From Hyphomicrobiales bacterium (GTDB lineage: Bacteria > Pseudomonadota > Alphaproteobacteria > Rhizobiales > Aestuariivirgaceae): a stretch of 60,448 bases of DNA. The position numbers and the translations under genes are program-made. Positions 26,929 to 36,982 of this stretch are shown one piece after another (within the stretch, counting starts at the first letter, position 1; each line of letters begins with the position of its first letter). A model generated the notes under the pieces. The model was not told the origin of the DNA. It did not search any database and saw only the letters and a list, made by a program, of their open reading frames with translations. Location of the stretch: assembly GCA_025359265.1 (NCBI GenBank), contig JANYHB010000025.1, positions 1 through 60,448 on the forward strand, given 5' to 3'.

Positions 26929-28428
26929 ATGGTTACACCAATTCAACATCACATTGACGGCAAATTGGTTGTCGGCAAATCTGGCCGTATGTCTCCCGTT
27001 TTCAACCCTGCCACGGGCGAGCAATCCGGCGAAATCAATCTGGCCAACATGGCGCAAGTGAATGAAGCCATTTCTGCGGCCAAAAAAGCCTTTCCCGCGT
27101 GGGGCAACACCACGCCCCTGCGCCGGGCTCGCATCCTCAACAAGTTCCTGCGTATTGCTGAAGATCGCAGTGCGGAACTGGCCGCATGTATTACGGCCGA
27201 ACACGGCAAGATACTTTCCGACGCGATGGGCGAAGTGCAGCGCGGGCTTGAAGTGGTGGAATTTGCGACTGGCGCGCCTCAGCTTTTGAAAACCGAGTTC
27301 ACCGAAAATGTGGGAACGCGGGTTGATTCCTATTCACTGCGCCAGCCGCTTGGCGTGGTGGCAGGGATCACGCCCTTTAACTTCCCAGCCATGGTGCCGA
27401 TGTGGATGTTTCCCATCGCGCTGGCTGCTGGCAATTGTTTCATTCTGAAGCCATCAGAGCGTGATCCATCAGCCTCATTGCTTATTGCCAAGTGGCTGGA
27501 AGAAGCGGGATTGCCTAAAGGCGTATTCAACGTGGTGATCGGCGACAAAGAAGCAGTGGATGCCATTCTGCTCTGCCCCGATATTGCAGCCGTGTCCTTC
27601 GTCGGTTCCACGCCGATTGCGCGTTATATTTATGAAACCGGCACCCGCACCGGCAAGCGCGTGCAAGCTTTGGGTGGTGCCAAGAACCACATGATCATCA
27701 TGCCCGATGCAGATATGGATCAGGCGGTGGACGCACTGATGGGTGCGGCCTATGGTTCCGCCGGTGAGCGCTGTATGGCGATTTCGGTTGCAGTGCCGGT
27801 GGGCAAGAAAACGGCAGATACGCTTATCGCCAAACTCGAACCAAAAATCCGCGCATTGAAAGTTGCCCCCGGCACTGACACAGAAGCCGAGATGGGCCCC
27901 CTGGTCACCCGGCAACATTTTGACAAAGTGAAGGGCTATATAAACGAGGGGGTGAAAGAAGGTGCAAAGCTCGTGGTCGATGGCCGCGGTCTGAAGCTGC
28001 AAGGCTATGAGGGCGGGTATTTCCTCGGCGGTTCGCTGTTTGACAACGTGACCACCGATATGAAGATTTACAAGGAAGAAATCTTTGGCCCCGTGCTGTC
28101 TGTTGTGCGTGTAGACGATTATAACACCGCCGCAAAAATGATCAACGACCATGAGTTTGGCAATGGCACAGCGATCTTCACGCGTGACGGCGATGCGGCG
28201 CGGGAATTTGCGCACCAAATTCAAGTGGGCATGGTGGGCATCAATGTGCCGATTCCGGTGCCGATGGCGTTCCACAGTTTTGGTGGTTGGAAAGCCTCGC
28301 TGTTTGGCGATCATCACATGCACGGGCCAGAAGGCTTGCGCTTTTACACCAAACTCAAAACCGTTACCTCACGCTGGCCCACCGGCATTCGCGCTGGTGC
28401 CGACTTTGTCATGCCCACCATGACGTGA
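26929..28428 (+). CDS. mmsA: Methylmalonate-semialdehyde dehydrogenase (CoA-acylating)
   Basis: The 499-residue aldehyde dehydrogenase converts (methyl)malonate semialdehyde to propionyl- or acetyl-CoA, the last step of valine and of inositol catabolism (where it is called IolA). The start ([29 protein letters not shown]), [39 protein letters not shown] and the catalytic Cys in [11 protein letters not shown] are highly typical of this subfamily. AGGAG precedes the ATG. Its nearness to iolD-iolE (8 kb away, opposite strand) fits an inositol pathway, although valine breakdown is an equal explanation. Confidence 0.95.
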   Translation: MVTPIQHHIDGKLVVGKSGRMSPVFNPATGEQSGEINLANMAQVNEAISAAKKAFPAWGNTTPLRRARILNKFLRIAEDRSAELAACITAEHGKILSDAMGEVQRGLEVVEFATGAPQLLKTEFTENVGTRVDSYSLRQPLGVVAGITPFNFPAMVPMWMFPIALAAGNCFILKPSERDPSASLLIAKWLEEAGLPKGVFNVVIGDKEAVDAILLCPDIAAVSFVGSTPIARYIYETGTRTGKRVQALGGAKNHMIIMPDADMDQAVDALMGAAYGSAGERCMAISVAVPVGKKTADTLIAKLEPKIRALKVAPGTDTEAEMGPLVTRQHFDKVKGYINEGVKEGAKLVVDGRGLKLQGYEGGYFLGGSLFDNVTTDMKIYKEEIFGPVLSVVRVDDYNTAAKMINDHEFGNGTAIFTRDGDAAREFAHQIQVGMVGINVPIPVPMAFHSFGGWKASLFGDHHMHGPEGLRFYTKLKTVTSRWPTGIRAGADFVMPTMT

Positions 28429-28455
28429 GATTAACAAATCATTAATGTTGAAAGC

Positions 28456-28485
28456 TCAGGCTTCTGCGACAACGGAGAAGCCTGA
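28456..28485. promoter_or_regulatory. Ten-base-pair hairpin covering a ribosome-binding site
   Basis: TCAGGCTTCT at 28456-28465 pairs exactly with AGAAGCCTGA at 28476-28485 around ten bases. The right arm overlaps GGAG (28474-28477), the only plausible ribosome site for the GTG start at 28489. The stem could end mmsA transcripts or limit translation of the next gene; no T-run follows, so the second reading is at least as likely. Confidence 0.45.
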
Positions 28486-28488
28486 TTC

Positions 28489-28926
28489 GTGTTCAACCGC
28501 CTGCTTGAAAGTTTGGGAACAATCAGCACCAAAGACGATGCGCTGCAAGTGTTAGAACCCGAAACGCAGTTGGCCACGGCCATCTTGTTGTTTGCCGTGA
28601 TTCATGCGGATAGCTATTATGCCGCCGCCGAGTCCCGCGCCTTCTATGAAGGTCTGCGTCACATCTTTGGCTTGAACGAAGACAAGTGTTGGAAATTGAT
28701 GTCGCGCGCCGTTTCGCAATATCACAAAGAGCCTTCCCTTGTCGCGCCGGCAACATTGCTAAAACACCGCCTGTCCACCGGCTTCCGGCGTTTGGTTCTG
28801 GCCACTGCCAACCGCATCGCACTGGCTGATGGGCTTTTGCATGATTATGAGGCAGATGTGTTAGGCCGGCTTGAAACACTTCTGGATTTGCGCGAAGTGC
28901 CGAACGTGCAGAGTATTTCGGCTTAA
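28489..28926 (+). CDS. TerB-like helical protein
   Basis: The 145-residue protein is largely alpha-helical and ends with ANRIALADGLLHDYEADVLGRLETLLDL, which resembles the acidic helix pair of TerB/DjlA-type domains seen in many tellurite-resistance-associated proteins. No catalytic motif is visible and the role is unknown. It starts with GTG; no ATG lies in the first part of the conserved region. Its last bases overlap the convergent dcd gene by four. Confidence 0.65.
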   Translation: MFNRLLESLGTISTKDDALQVLEPETQLATAILLFAVIHADSYYAAAESRAFYEGLRHIFGLNEDKCWKLMSRAVSQYHKEPSLVAPATLLKHRLSTGFRRLVLATANRIALADGLLHDYEADVLGRLETLLDLREVPNVQSISA

Positions 28927-30032
28927 GCCTGAATTAGAAATGGCTTGAAATGTTTCGACAGCTTCAGGCCCTGCTTTTGATAATTTGAGCCCAAGCCGCC
29001 ACCGTAAACAACCTCAGGCGCCGCAGTAAGAGGTTCGTAGACTAGGCGCCCAATGATCTGTCGATCTTCCAGAATAAATGGCACTTCGTGGCTGCGCACT
29101 TCCAACACGGCCCGCGCCCCTTCGCCGTGGCCTGAGGCATGGCCGAAGCCTGGGTCAAAAAAGCCCGCATAATGCACGCGGAATTCACCCACCAAAGGAT
29201 TATAAGGCATCATCTCTGCGGCATGGGTGGGTGGAATGCGCACGGCTTCGCGGCTGGCCAGGATATAGAATTGATCGGGGTCTAAGATAAGGGAAGCCTT
29301 TTGCCAAATCGGTTCCCAATAATCCAAAACTTCCAAGGCACCCGTCTGATCCACATCCACCAGCGCCGAATGCCGCTTGGCGCGAAAGCCGACGGGTTCA
29401 CCCGTTTTAATGCCGGACAAATCCACACTCAAGGCCAAGCCACAATCAATGTTCACTTCGCCTTGGGTGATCAACGGTTCCTTGGCGTGAAGTTGTCGGA
29501 TCAAATCGTCGGTAGCCAAACTGGCACCGGCGCGGAACCTGATTTGTGACAGTCTGGATCCTTGCCGCGCCAAAATGGGAAAGGTGCGCGGGCTGATTTC
29601 AGCATAGAGCGGGCCATCATAAGCTTCCGGCACTTTGTCAAACTCTTGGGCGTAGTCTGTAATCACGCGCGTAAATATATCAAGGCGGCCGGTGGAGCTT
29701 TTGGGATTGGCCGCAGCAGCCATGCCCTTGGTCAATGCCAAGCTTTCCATCAGGGGCACGATATAAACACAGCCGGTTTCAAACACCGCCTCGTGAGACA
29801 AATCCATCTCATGAAGCACCAGGGACTGCAACCGCGCGGCCACTGTTTGTTTCGGGCCGGGCAGGAAAGATGCGCGAACCCGATAGGCCTTGGGGCCCAA
29901 ACGCAAATCCAAACTGGCGGGCTGCACCTGATCGCGATCCGCCGGACGTTGCAGTTTGATCACGCCTGTTTGGATGAGGCGCGTGATTTCCGCGGCGGGC
30001 AGAATTCCATGAACGGCGTGAGTGTTCGACAT
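28923..30032 (-). CDS. dcd: 2'-deoxycytidine 5'-triphosphate deaminase (alphaproteobacterial long form)
   Basis: The 369-residue protein deaminates dCTP to dUTP for thymidylate synthesis. It is about twice as long as E. coli Dcd because it carries two dUTPase-like halves. Motifs QVQPASLDLRLGPKAYRV and ANPKSSTGRLDIFTRVITDY belong to the first half, FFDPGFGHASGHGEGARAVLEVRSHEVPF to the second. This long form is typical of Hyphomicrobiales and relatives. The gene has no obvious operon partner; the ABC genes upstream are divergent. Confidence 0.9.
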   Translation of the reverse strand: MSNTHAVHGILPAAEITRLIQTGVIKLQRPADRDQVQPASLDLRLGPKAYRVRASFLPGPKQTVAARLQSLVLHEMDLSHEAVFETGCVYIVPLMESLALTKGMAAAANPKSSTGRLDIFTRVITDYAQEFDKVPEAYDGPLYAEISPRTFPILARQGSRLSQIRFRAGASLATDDLIRQLHAKEPLITQGEVNIDCGLALSVDLSGIKTGEPVGFRAKRHSALVDVDQTGALEVLDYWEPIWQKASLILDPDQFYILASREAVRIPPTHAAEMMPYNPLVGEFRVHYAGFFDPGFGHASGHGEGARAVLEVRSHEVPFILEDRQIIGRLVYEPLTAAPEVVYGGGLGSNYQKQGLKLSKHFKPFLIQA

Positions 30033-30201
30033 GCTGCTTTAATGGCGTAAGCCGTGGGGCAGAAGCAAGGCCAAGCTCGCACCACGTGGATAACTTTGGA
30101 CTGGTCACGAATAATTTCTGTGACAGGGCAAAATGCCTCTGCTAGCGTCTGCCTAATTCGGCCTCAGAGCTGGAATGGGAAAACGGGGTTAAAGCGTATC
30201 A

Positions 30202-31173
30202 ATGCATCCAGTGTTAAAAACAGTTCTTCAGCGTCTGGGCCTCGGCATGATCACGCTGTTTGCTGTTTCAATCATCATTTTTTCGTCGCTGGCGCTTTTG
30301 CCCGGCGGTTATGCCCAAAACATTTTGGGGCAAGGCGCCACACCCGAATTGGTGAAAAACTTCAATCATGAACTTGGCCTCGATCGGCCCGCTTCCGTGC
30401 GCTATGTTGAATGGATCACCAATGCTGTGCAGGGCGATTTTGGGAATTCTTATTCTGGCACCACCGGAACGATCAAGCGCAGCGTTTCGGCGATTATTGC
30501 GCCGCGCCTTTATAATACATTTTTCTTGGCGGCCACGGCGGCCATTGTTGCGGTGCCGCTTTCGCTTTTCCTCGGAATCATGGCCGCGCTGTATCGCAAT
30601 TCCTGGTTTGATCGGATCATAAATTCCGTCACCCTCACCACCATCGCCATGCCGGAATTTTTTATTGCCTATATCCTCGTTTATGTTTTGGCGGTGAAGT
30701 TGCGCTGGTTTTACCCCAATTCGACGGTGAGTGCGAATACGCCGTTTCTTGAGCATCTTTATCGTGTGGCGCTTCCGGCGCTTACGATGACTTTGGTGAT
30801 TGTGGCGCATATGATGCGCATGACGCGTGCCGCCATCATCAATCTATTGGCCGCCCCTTATATCGAGATGGCGCAACTCAAAGGCATCTCTAAATCACGG
30901 GTTATCCTGCGCCATGCCTTGCCAAACGCGTGGGCGCCAATTGCCACCGTGATTGCTTTTAATCTGGCTTATTTGGTGGTGGGGGTTGTGGTGGTGGAAG
31001 TGGTTTACGTCTACCCCGGCATTGGCCAGATGATGGTGGACGCGGTTTCCAGCCGTGACATGCCGGTGGTGCAAGCTTGCGCGCTGATTTTCGCAGCGAC
31101 TTACATATTGCTCAATCTTCTCGCCGATATTGTTTCAATTATCACGAACCCAAGATTGCTGCACCCCAAATGA
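30202..31173 (+). CDS. Dpp/Opp-type ABC transporter permease (first subunit)
   Basis: The 323-residue inner-membrane protein is the DppB-like subunit of a peptide/nickel/opine-type importer. Hydrophobic helices alternate with the EAA loop (APYIEMAQLKGISKSRVILRHALPNAWAP) near residue 215. The start region (VLQRLGLGMITLFAVSIIIFSSLALLPG) is characteristic. It overlaps the next permease by four bases (ATGA). There is no substrate-binding-protein gene on either side, so the transported molecule is unclear. Confidence 0.9.
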   Translation: MHPVLKTVLQRLGLGMITLFAVSIIIFSSLALLPGGYAQNILGQGATPELVKNFNHELGLDRPASVRYVEWITNAVQGDFGNSYSGTTGTIKRSVSAIIAPRLYNTFFLAATAAIVAVPLSLFLGIMAALYRNSWFDRIINSVTLTTIAMPEFFIAYILVYVLAVKLRWFYPNSTVSANTPFLEHLYRVALPALTMTLVIVAHMMRMTRAAIINLLAAPYIEMAQLKGISKSRVILRHALPNAWAPIATVIAFNLAYLVVGVVVVEVVYVYPGIGQMMVDAVSSRDMPVVQACALIFAATYILLNLLADIVSIITNPRLLHPK

Positions 31174-32054
31174 GCGCCATTCAACTTGAAACGCGCTTGA
31201 TCAAAGGGCGGCGTACGCTCTGGCAAAATATTGTCCGTACGCTGAAGGCATCGCCCAACAGTGCGCGGTTTGGCATGATTGTGATGTTGATTTACGCCTT
31301 GTGTGCGATTTTCGCGCCGTGGATCGCCCCATTTCCAGAAGCTGATACGTCAGCGAAAGGCATGTTGCCTTCTTCATGGACACATATCATGGGCACAGAT
31401 CAAACCGGCCATGACTTTTTTTCGCGCCTCATATTTGCGGCTCGCAATACGATCGGCATCGCCTTGATCACGGCTCTATTGTCATTCTTCGTAGGCTCCA
31501 CACTGGGGATCACGGCGGCCCTGCAACGTGGCTGGTTTGACCAAGGGGTTTCGCGGGTTGTGGATGCATTCCTCGCCATTCCGGTTTTGATTTTTGCGTT
31601 GATGATGCTTTCAGTGATTGGCAAAGGTGTGTTTAATTTGATCATGATTTTGGCTTTGCTCGATGCCACGCGCGTATTTCGTTTGGCGCGTGCGGTGGCT
31701 TTGAACGCCGTGGTCATGGATTATGTTGAATCGGCAAGATTGCGCGGTGAGGGCACGCGGTGGATTGTGTTCCGCGAAATCGTGCCAAACATCTTGCCGC
31801 CGCTGATTACCGAATTTGGATTGCGTTTCTGCTTTGTATTTCTCACGATTGCGGCGCTCTCGTTTCTCGGCGTTGGCATTCAACCGCCCAGTGCGGATTG
31901 GGGCTCAATGGTGGCGGAGAACAAGAGTTTGATCAGCTATGGCTATGCCTTGCCGCTTTATCCGGCTTTTGCCATTGCGTTATTAACGGTTGCGGTCAAT
32001 TTGGTGGTGGATTGGTTCTTGCAAAGAACCTCGGGGTTGCGCGATGGCAAGTGA
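31170..32054 (+). CDS. Dpp/Opp-type ABC transporter permease (second subunit)
   Basis: The 294-residue DppC-like permease pairs with the preceding DppB-like subunit. MGTDQTGHDFFSRLIFAARNTIGIAL is the conserved motif of this class, and DYVESARLRGEGTRWIVFREIVPN is the EAA loop that docks to the ATPase. I place the start at the ATG at 31170, which overlaps the previous stop (ATGA) and gives MSAIQLETRL; the frame is open for 31 codons upstream but that part lies inside the first permease. Confidence 0.9.
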   Translation: MSAIQLETRLIKGRRTLWQNIVRTLKASPNSARFGMIVMLIYALCAIFAPWIAPFPEADTSAKGMLPSSWTHIMGTDQTGHDFFSRLIFAARNTIGIALITALLSFFVGSTLGITAALQRGWFDQGVSRVVDAFLAIPVLIFALMMLSVIGKGVFNLIMILALLDATRVFRLARAVALNAVVMDYVESARLRGEGTRWIVFREIVPNILPPLITEFGLRFCFVFLTIAALSFLGVGIQPPSADWGSMVAENKSLISYGYALPLYPAFAIALLTVAVNLVVDWFLQRTSGLRDGK

Positions 32055-33678
32055 AACAAAACGCGTAAAAGGTGATGTTCTTCTTGAAATGAAGGGCATC
32101 GTTATTGACGGCAAAAGCGATGATAAGTGGAACCCGATTATCCGTGGGGTTGACCTGACGCTGAAGCGTGGTGAAGTGCTTGGGCTGATCGGGGAGTCGG
32201 GTGCGGGCAAATCCACGCTGGGCCTTGCGGGCATGGGTTTTGCGCGGCCCGGATGTCGCATCACATCAGGCAGTATCATTTTTGACGGCATTGATTTGAT
32301 TGCCGCCTCAGAGGAAAAACGTCGCGGCCTCTGGGGCAGCCGAATTGCCTATGTGGCCCAAAGTGCGGCGGCTTCCTTCAATCCCGCCCACCACATTATT
32401 GATCAAACCACTGAAACCGCCCTGGGCCACGGCATCATGCCGCGCGACAAGGCTGAGGCTGACGCGCGCGATCTTTACCGGCGCCTGCAACTTCCCAACC
32501 CAGATACGATCGGCTTGCGCTTTCCGCACCAAGTTTCCGGCGGCCAGTTGCAACGCGCCATGACGGCCATGGCGATGTCTTGTCGGCCTGATCTGATCAT
32601 CTTTGATGAACCGACAACCGCACTTGATGTGACCACACAAGTCGAAGTGTTGGCCGCAATGCGTGACATTGTAGAACAATTCAACACGGCGGCGATTTAC
32701 ATCACCCATGATCTCGCCGTTGTAGCGCAAATGGCGCACCGGATTATGGTTTTGCGCTATGGCAATTTGGTGGAGGAAGCGCCAACCCGCACGATGCTGA
32801 AACAACCGACGCAGGCTTACACCAAATCACTGTGGGCCGTGCGTAGTTTGGCGAAAAAGGAACGCAGCAGCGATGACATTGTTCTGGATGTGCAAAATGT
32901 TTCGGCATCCTACGGCAACCATATCAAAGTGCTGGATGATGTGTCAGTTAAAATTCCCCGCGGCCGCACTGTGGCCGTAGTGGGTGAATCGGGCTCCGGT
33001 AAATCCACTTTGGCGCGCGCCATCACTGGCCTTCTTCCGCCGTCGACCGGCAAAATACTGTTCAATGGTCAAGCGCTTCCGGGCGCTTTGAAAAACCGTG
33101 AGCGTGACACGCTGCGCCGCATTCAGATGATTTACCAATCAGCTGATACCGCCTTGAACCCACGCCAAAAAGTACGTGATATTATCGGGCGGCCACTGGA
33201 GTTTTATCTCGGCCTAAATGGCGCAGACCGAGACCGCAAGGTCGTTGAGCTGCTTGAGTCCATTGAGCTTGACGAAAGCTATATTGATCGGTTGCCCAGT
33301 GAAATGTCAGGTGGGCAAAAGCAGCGCGTCTCCATCGCCCGCGCGCTTGCGGCAAACCCTGAAGTTATCATTTGCGATGAGGTGACTTCTGCGCTCGACC
33401 AGATTGTTCAGGAAGAAATTCTAAAACTGTTGATGAAGTTACAGGCAGATACGAATGTGACTTATCTTTTCATTACTCATGACATCGCCACAGTGCGTGC
33501 CATTGCGGATGAAATTGTGGTGATGCACAAGGGCAAAGTGGTGCAGCAGGGTTTGAAGAGCAAAGTTTTAAACCCGCCTTATCCGGCGTATACAGAGCTT
33601 TTGCTCTCTTCGGTTCCGCAAATGGATCCTGATTGGCTAACTGGATTGCTCAAGAAGCGGCAGAGCGCACAAGCCTAA
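32044..33678 (+). CDS. Fused dual ATPase of Dpp/Opp-type ABC transporter
   Basis: The 544-residue protein joins the DppD-like and DppF-like ATPases in one chain. Domain 1 has GESGAGKST, VSGGQLQRA and IIFDEPTTALD; domain 2 has GESGSGKST, MSGGQKQRVS and IICDEVTSALD. Fused forms are common. The chosen ATG at 32044 lies 11 bases inside the preceding permease; a longer open frame begins at 31990. The gene converges with the aminotransferase gene, overlapping it by four bases. Confidence 0.92.
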   Translation: MASETKRVKGDVLLEMKGIVIDGKSDDKWNPIIRGVDLTLKRGEVLGLIGESGAGKSTLGLAGMGFARPGCRITSGSIIFDGIDLIAASEEKRRGLWGSRIAYVAQSAAASFNPAHHIIDQTTETALGHGIMPRDKAEADARDLYRRLQLPNPDTIGLRFPHQVSGGQLQRAMTAMAMSCRPDLIIFDEPTTALDVTTQVEVLAAMRDIVEQFNTAAIYITHDLAVVAQMAHRIMVLRYGNLVEEAPTRTMLKQPTQAYTKSLWAVRSLAKKERSSDDIVLDVQNVSASYGNHIKVLDDVSVKIPRGRTVAVVGESGSGKSTLARAITGLLPPSTGKILFNGQALPGALKNRERDTLRRIQMIYQSADTALNPRQKVRDIIGRPLEFYLGLNGADRDRKVVELLESIELDESYIDRLPSEMSGGQKQRVSIARALAANPEVIICDEVTSALDQIVQEEILKLLMKLQADTNVTYLFITHDIATVRAIADEIVVMHKGKVVQQGLKSKVLNPPYPAYTELLLSSVPQMDPDWLTGLLKKRQSAQA

Positions 33679-34760
33679 ATTATCTGTGGCAGAGCGTTGG
33701 CCAACAAGTCCAGCTGCTCTGGCGTTCCACATGAAATTCTTATGCAGCGATCAAGCGGCGCCACAGCCGGCATGCGCACGAAGATGCCGTGTTGCAAAAG
33801 ACCGTCAACCACACTGCGAGCATAAGCGCCATCCCGGCCGCAATCCACTGCGACGAAATTGGTGGCCGACTGGACCGGAGAAAATCCATTCGTCCCGGCA
33901 ATCTCATAGATACGTTGGCGTGATGCCTTGACTTGGTCAACAACCTGATTGAGCCACGCTTGATCTTGCAACGCCGCTATTGCTGCCACCTGCGAAAGGC
34001 GCGGCATGCCGAAATGATTTCTGATTTTATCGAAAGCTTTGATGATGTCGGCGTGGCCAAGCACATAGCCCACCCTGGCGCCGGCTAACCCGTAAGCCTT
34101 TGAGAAGGTGCGGAAGCGCAAAAGATTTTTGCGCGATACGTTGAGCTTTGGCCGCGTGTCTTCCGTCGCGAATTCCGTATAAGCCTCATCCAACATCAGC
34201 ACCGCGTCTTCTGGCACGGCATCTATGAAGCGCTCAACATCAGCGGCGGGCCATACGGTGCCCATGGGATTATCGGGATTGGCAAGATAGATCACGCGGG
34301 CATTTTCCTGCGCGGCAAGTTTCAGCAGTGAGGCTGGGTCTTCGCGATTCTCCACGTAAGCTGTGGTCACCAACTTGCCACCAAAGCCTACGGCGTGAAA
34401 ATTGAAAGTCGGATAAGCGCCCAACGATGTTGCCACCGGGGTTCCCGCTTCCACAAACAGCCGCAGGGCATAACCAAACAAGCCATCAATGCCTTCCCCC
34501 ACGCAGATGTTTTCAGGGGCAATAGCAAGATGCGCAGCGATTGCGTGCTTGAGATCATAGTTGTCCGGATCGCCATACATCCAGCTATATCGCGCCAGGT
34601 TTTGCACCACCTTGATCACCGAAGGTGCGGGGCCAAACACATTCTCATTGGCCCCGATGCGGGCTTTGAGGGCCGCGCCCCCGCGCCGTTCCAGCGCTTC
34701 CGGGCCAATGAAAGGAACAGAAGATGGCAGCGATTCAATCAGCGGGGTGAATTTCGGCAT
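33675..34760 (-). CDS. HisC-like PLP aminotransferase
   Basis: The 361-residue class I/II aminotransferase uses pyridoxal phosphate. The cofactor lysine is in FRTFSKAYGLAGARVGYVLG, the Asn-Pro motif is LANPDNPMGT and the Asp-Tyr pair is LMLDEAYTEF. RISCGTPEQ near the C-terminus holds the carboxylate-binding arginine. HisC (histidinol-phosphate transamination) is the closest family, but the gene lies far from the his operon at 52.9 kb, so a role with an aromatic or other amino acid is possible. Confidence 0.86.
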   Translation of the reverse strand: MPKFTPLIESLPSSVPFIGPEALERRGGAALKARIGANENVFGPAPSVIKVVQNLARYSWMYGDPDNYDLKHAIAAHLAIAPENICVGEGIDGLFGYALRLFVEAGTPVATSLGAYPTFNFHAVGFGGKLVTTAYVENREDPASLLKLAAQENARVIYLANPDNPMGTVWPAADVERFIDAVPEDAVLMLDEAYTEFATEDTRPKLNVSRKNLLRFRTFSKAYGLAGARVGYVLGHADIIKAFDKIRNHFGMPRLSQVAAIAALQDQAWLNQVVDQVKASRQRIYEIAGTNGFSPVQSATNFVAVDCGRDGAYARSVVDGLLQHGIFVRMPAVAPLDRCIRISCGTPEQLDLLANALPQII

Positions 34761-34902
34761 GAAGAAGACTTAGCAGTTTCAGTGAAGACAAACAGCGTTC
34801 TTCCTGCTGGAAATTTGATGTACGCCCCTCATTTTTCTTGTGTGCCGCGATGAATTCCATTATCCGCTGGCGGCAACGGAATTCCCAACACCAGGAGAGA
34901 CT

Positions 34903-35970
34903 ATGGCCCGCATCACCCTTCGCCAATTATTGGATCACGCTGCTGAACAGGATTACGGCGTGCCAGCGTTCAACATCAACAATATGGAGCAGGCGTTGGC
35001 GATTATGGCTGCGGCAGATAAGTTGGACGCGCCAGTGATCATCCAGGCTTCGCGCGGGGCGCGTTCCTACGCCAACGATATCATGTTGAGGCATATGATG
35101 GATGCGGTGACAGAAATCTATCCGAACATTCCAATCTGCGTTCACTTGGACCATGGCAACGAACCCGGCACTTGTATGACGGCCATTCAATCCGGCTTCA
35201 CCTCGGTGATGATGGATGGCTCGCTGGCTGCCGACGGCAAATCACCCGCGGATTGGGATTACAATGTGGGTGTGACCAAGACAGTTGTGCAAATGGCCCA
35301 TATGGGGGGCATTTCAGTTGAAGGTGAACTGGGTGTTCTGGGCTCGCTGGAAACTGGCATGGGCGATAAGGAAGACGGTCACGGGGCGGAAGGCAAATTG
35401 AGCCACGACCAACTCCTCACCAACCCGCAGGAGGCCGTGAAGTTTGTGAAAGAAACCGATGTGGACGCACTGGCCATCGCCATGGGCACATCCCATGGCG
35501 CTTACAAATTCTCACGCAAGCCAGATGGCGCAGTGCTGGCGATGAATGTGATTGAAGAAATTCACAAGCTGTTGCCATCCACGCATCTGGTGATGCACGG
35601 CTCATCATCAGTGCCGGAAGATTTGCAAGAAATCATCAACAAATTCGGTGGCAAGATGAAGCCAACGTGGGGCGTGCCGGTGTCTGAAATTCAGCGCGGC
35701 ATTAAGCATGGCGTGCGCAAAATCAACATCGACACCGACAACCGCATGGCGATGACCGGTGCCATCCGCAAAGTGATGGCGGAAGACCCTTCCGAATTTG
35801 ATCCGCGCAAATATTTAAAGCCGGCGATGGAAGCGATGCAGAAACTGGTCACCTTGCGCTTGCAGGAGTTCAACACTGCGGGGCAGGCAAGCAAGATCAA
35901 GAAAGTTCTGCCCGTGGCAGAAATGGCCAAACGCTACGCCAAGGGTGAATTGAAGCAGAAGGTGGCTTGA
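34903..35970 (+). CDS. fba: Fructose-bisphosphate aldolase, class II (CbbA/Fba type)
   Basis: The 355-residue zinc aldolase interconverts fructose-1,6-bisphosphate with dihydroxyacetone phosphate and glyceraldehyde-3-phosphate. [35 protein letters not shown] and [13 protein letters not shown] hold the metal and phosphate ligands. The type with a long middle ([28 protein letters not shown]) is the CbbA-like subclass. I start it at 34903 because AGGAGAG lies six bases before that ATG; the open frame begins 21 codons earlier. Confidence 0.95.
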   Translation: MARITLRQLLDHAAEQDYGVPAFNINNMEQALAIMAAADKLDAPVIIQASRGARSYANDIMLRHMMDAVTEIYPNIPICVHLDHGNEPGTCMTAIQSGFTSVMMDGSLAADGKSPADWDYNVGVTKTVVQMAHMGGISVEGELGVLGSLETGMGDKEDGHGAEGKLSHDQLLTNPQEAVKFVKETDVDALAIAMGTSHGAYKFSRKPDGAVLAMNVIEEIHKLLPSTHLVMHGSSSVPEDLQEIINKFGGKMKPTWGVPVSEIQRGIKHGVRKINIDTDNRMAMTGAIRKVMAEDPSEFDPRKYLKPAMEAMQKLVTLRLQEFNTAGQASKIKKVLPVAEMAKRYAKGELKQKVA

Positions 35971-36122
35971 TGTCAGTGGCCTTCTCATTCCTCAACCCAA
36001 AATAGACTTGATGGTCGCAAGCGATTCGGAAGTTGAGATGATCAATTCATGGAATTGTACGATATATTTGTTGGCACAGTCCATTTTAATTGGGCACTAA
36101 TGCTCAGCGTACCCCGATAAAC
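35971..36122. other. Convergent intergenic region between aldolase and plcP
   Basis: This 152-base stretch separates two convergent genes. It holds one short exact palindrome, CAATTC-ATG-GAATTG at 36043-36057, too AT-rich to be a confident terminator. No other structure stood out. Confidence 0.4.
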
Positions 36123-36947
36123 TCAAGCGAGTTGCATGGCACCGTGAAAGGCTTCGTCGAAGGTCACCGGTAAGGCCGCCGCTGCCTCTGTAACCCTGTG
36201 CCAATAAATAATCTCAAATCTACCATCCATATGTTCGGCCAGGGCAGAACAACTCTCCACCCAATCCCCATCATTCAAATAATGAATATCTCCAATCATC
36301 CGGTCGGCCGGTGTATGCACATGGCCACAGATTACGCCTTGGCAACCGCGCTTTTCGGCTTCGCGCACCACAATCTCTTCATATCGCGCAAGAAACTCCA
36401 CGGCTTTTTTCACCTTGAATTTCAGATAAGCCGAGAGCGACCAATAGGGTAATTTAAGCCAGCGGCGCACATGGCTCACACCGCCACTCAGCCACATGGC
36501 CCATTCATAGGCTTCATCACCAAACTTCGATAACCAAGGTGTGAAATAGATTATGCCATCAAATTTATCGCCGTGCAGAACCAGATATTTCTTGCCCGTG
36601 GCGGATACATGGATCGTCTCATGCAAAACGGCCACCCGGCCAAACCGCAAATTTATAAAATCACGAAAATTCTCGTCGTGATTTCCTGGTATATAAATGA
36701 GCTTCGAGCCTTTGCGCGCCTTGCGCAACAGTTTCTGGATCACATCATTGTGGTGTTGATTCCAAACCCACTTTTTCTTCAATGACCAGGAGTCAATCAA
36801 ATCTCCAACCACATAGAGCTGGTCACTTTCGGTGTGGCGCAAGAAATCCAGCAAGGCTTCGGTTTGCGCGCGCTTGGTGCCGAGGTGGACGTCAGAAATG
36901 AAAATGGCTCTATAATGCGTCGGCGATTTCGGCTTTGGGTTCATCAA
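36123..36947 (-). CDS. plcP: PlcP-type phospholipase C (metallophosphoesterase)
   Basis: The 274-residue calcineurin-type phosphoesterase has the full metal-site set: FISDVHLG, VVGDLIDSW, PGNHDENF, VLHGDKFDG and CGHVHTPAD. It resembles LpxH, but this subgroup includes PlcP of Sinorhizobium meliloti, which cuts phosphatidylcholine to diacylglycerol under phosphate limitation. Two facts support PlcP over LpxH: it is divergent from btaA-btaB, which consume diacylglycerol, and three PHO-box-like repeats lie 36 to 64 bases before its ATG. Its identity as PlcP is inference from family and context. Confidence 0.8.
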   Translation of the reverse strand: MMNPKPKSPTHYRAIFISDVHLGTKRAQTEALLDFLRHTESDQLYVVGDLIDSWSLKKKWVWNQHHNDVIQKLLRKARKGSKLIYIPGNHDENFRDFINLRFGRVAVLHETIHVSATGKKYLVLHGDKFDGIIYFTPWLSKFGDEAYEWAMWLSGGVSHVRRWLKLPYWSLSAYLKFKVKKAVEFLARYEEIVVREAEKRGCQGVICGHVHTPADRMIGDIHYLNDGDWVESCSALAEHMDGRFEIIYWHRVTEAAAALPVTFDEAFHGAMQLA

Positions 36948-36982
36948 GATAGCTCCGCTGGCACAGCTAAAGCCAGATTCGG

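Noticed and set aside
27475-28323. A 282-codon minus-strand frame opposite mmsA
   Set aside because: It is entirely contained in mmsA, is rich in His and Arg as expected for antisense of such codons, and has no start signals.
30104-30124. GTCAC-N11-GTGAC before the Dpp-type genes
   Set aside because: Five-base arms with an 11-base spacer are expected by chance in a 169-base gap.
36049-36120. A 23-codon frame between aldolase and plcP genes
   Set aside because: It has no ribosome site, no recognisable composition, and begins inside a short palindrome; chance is enough to explain it.
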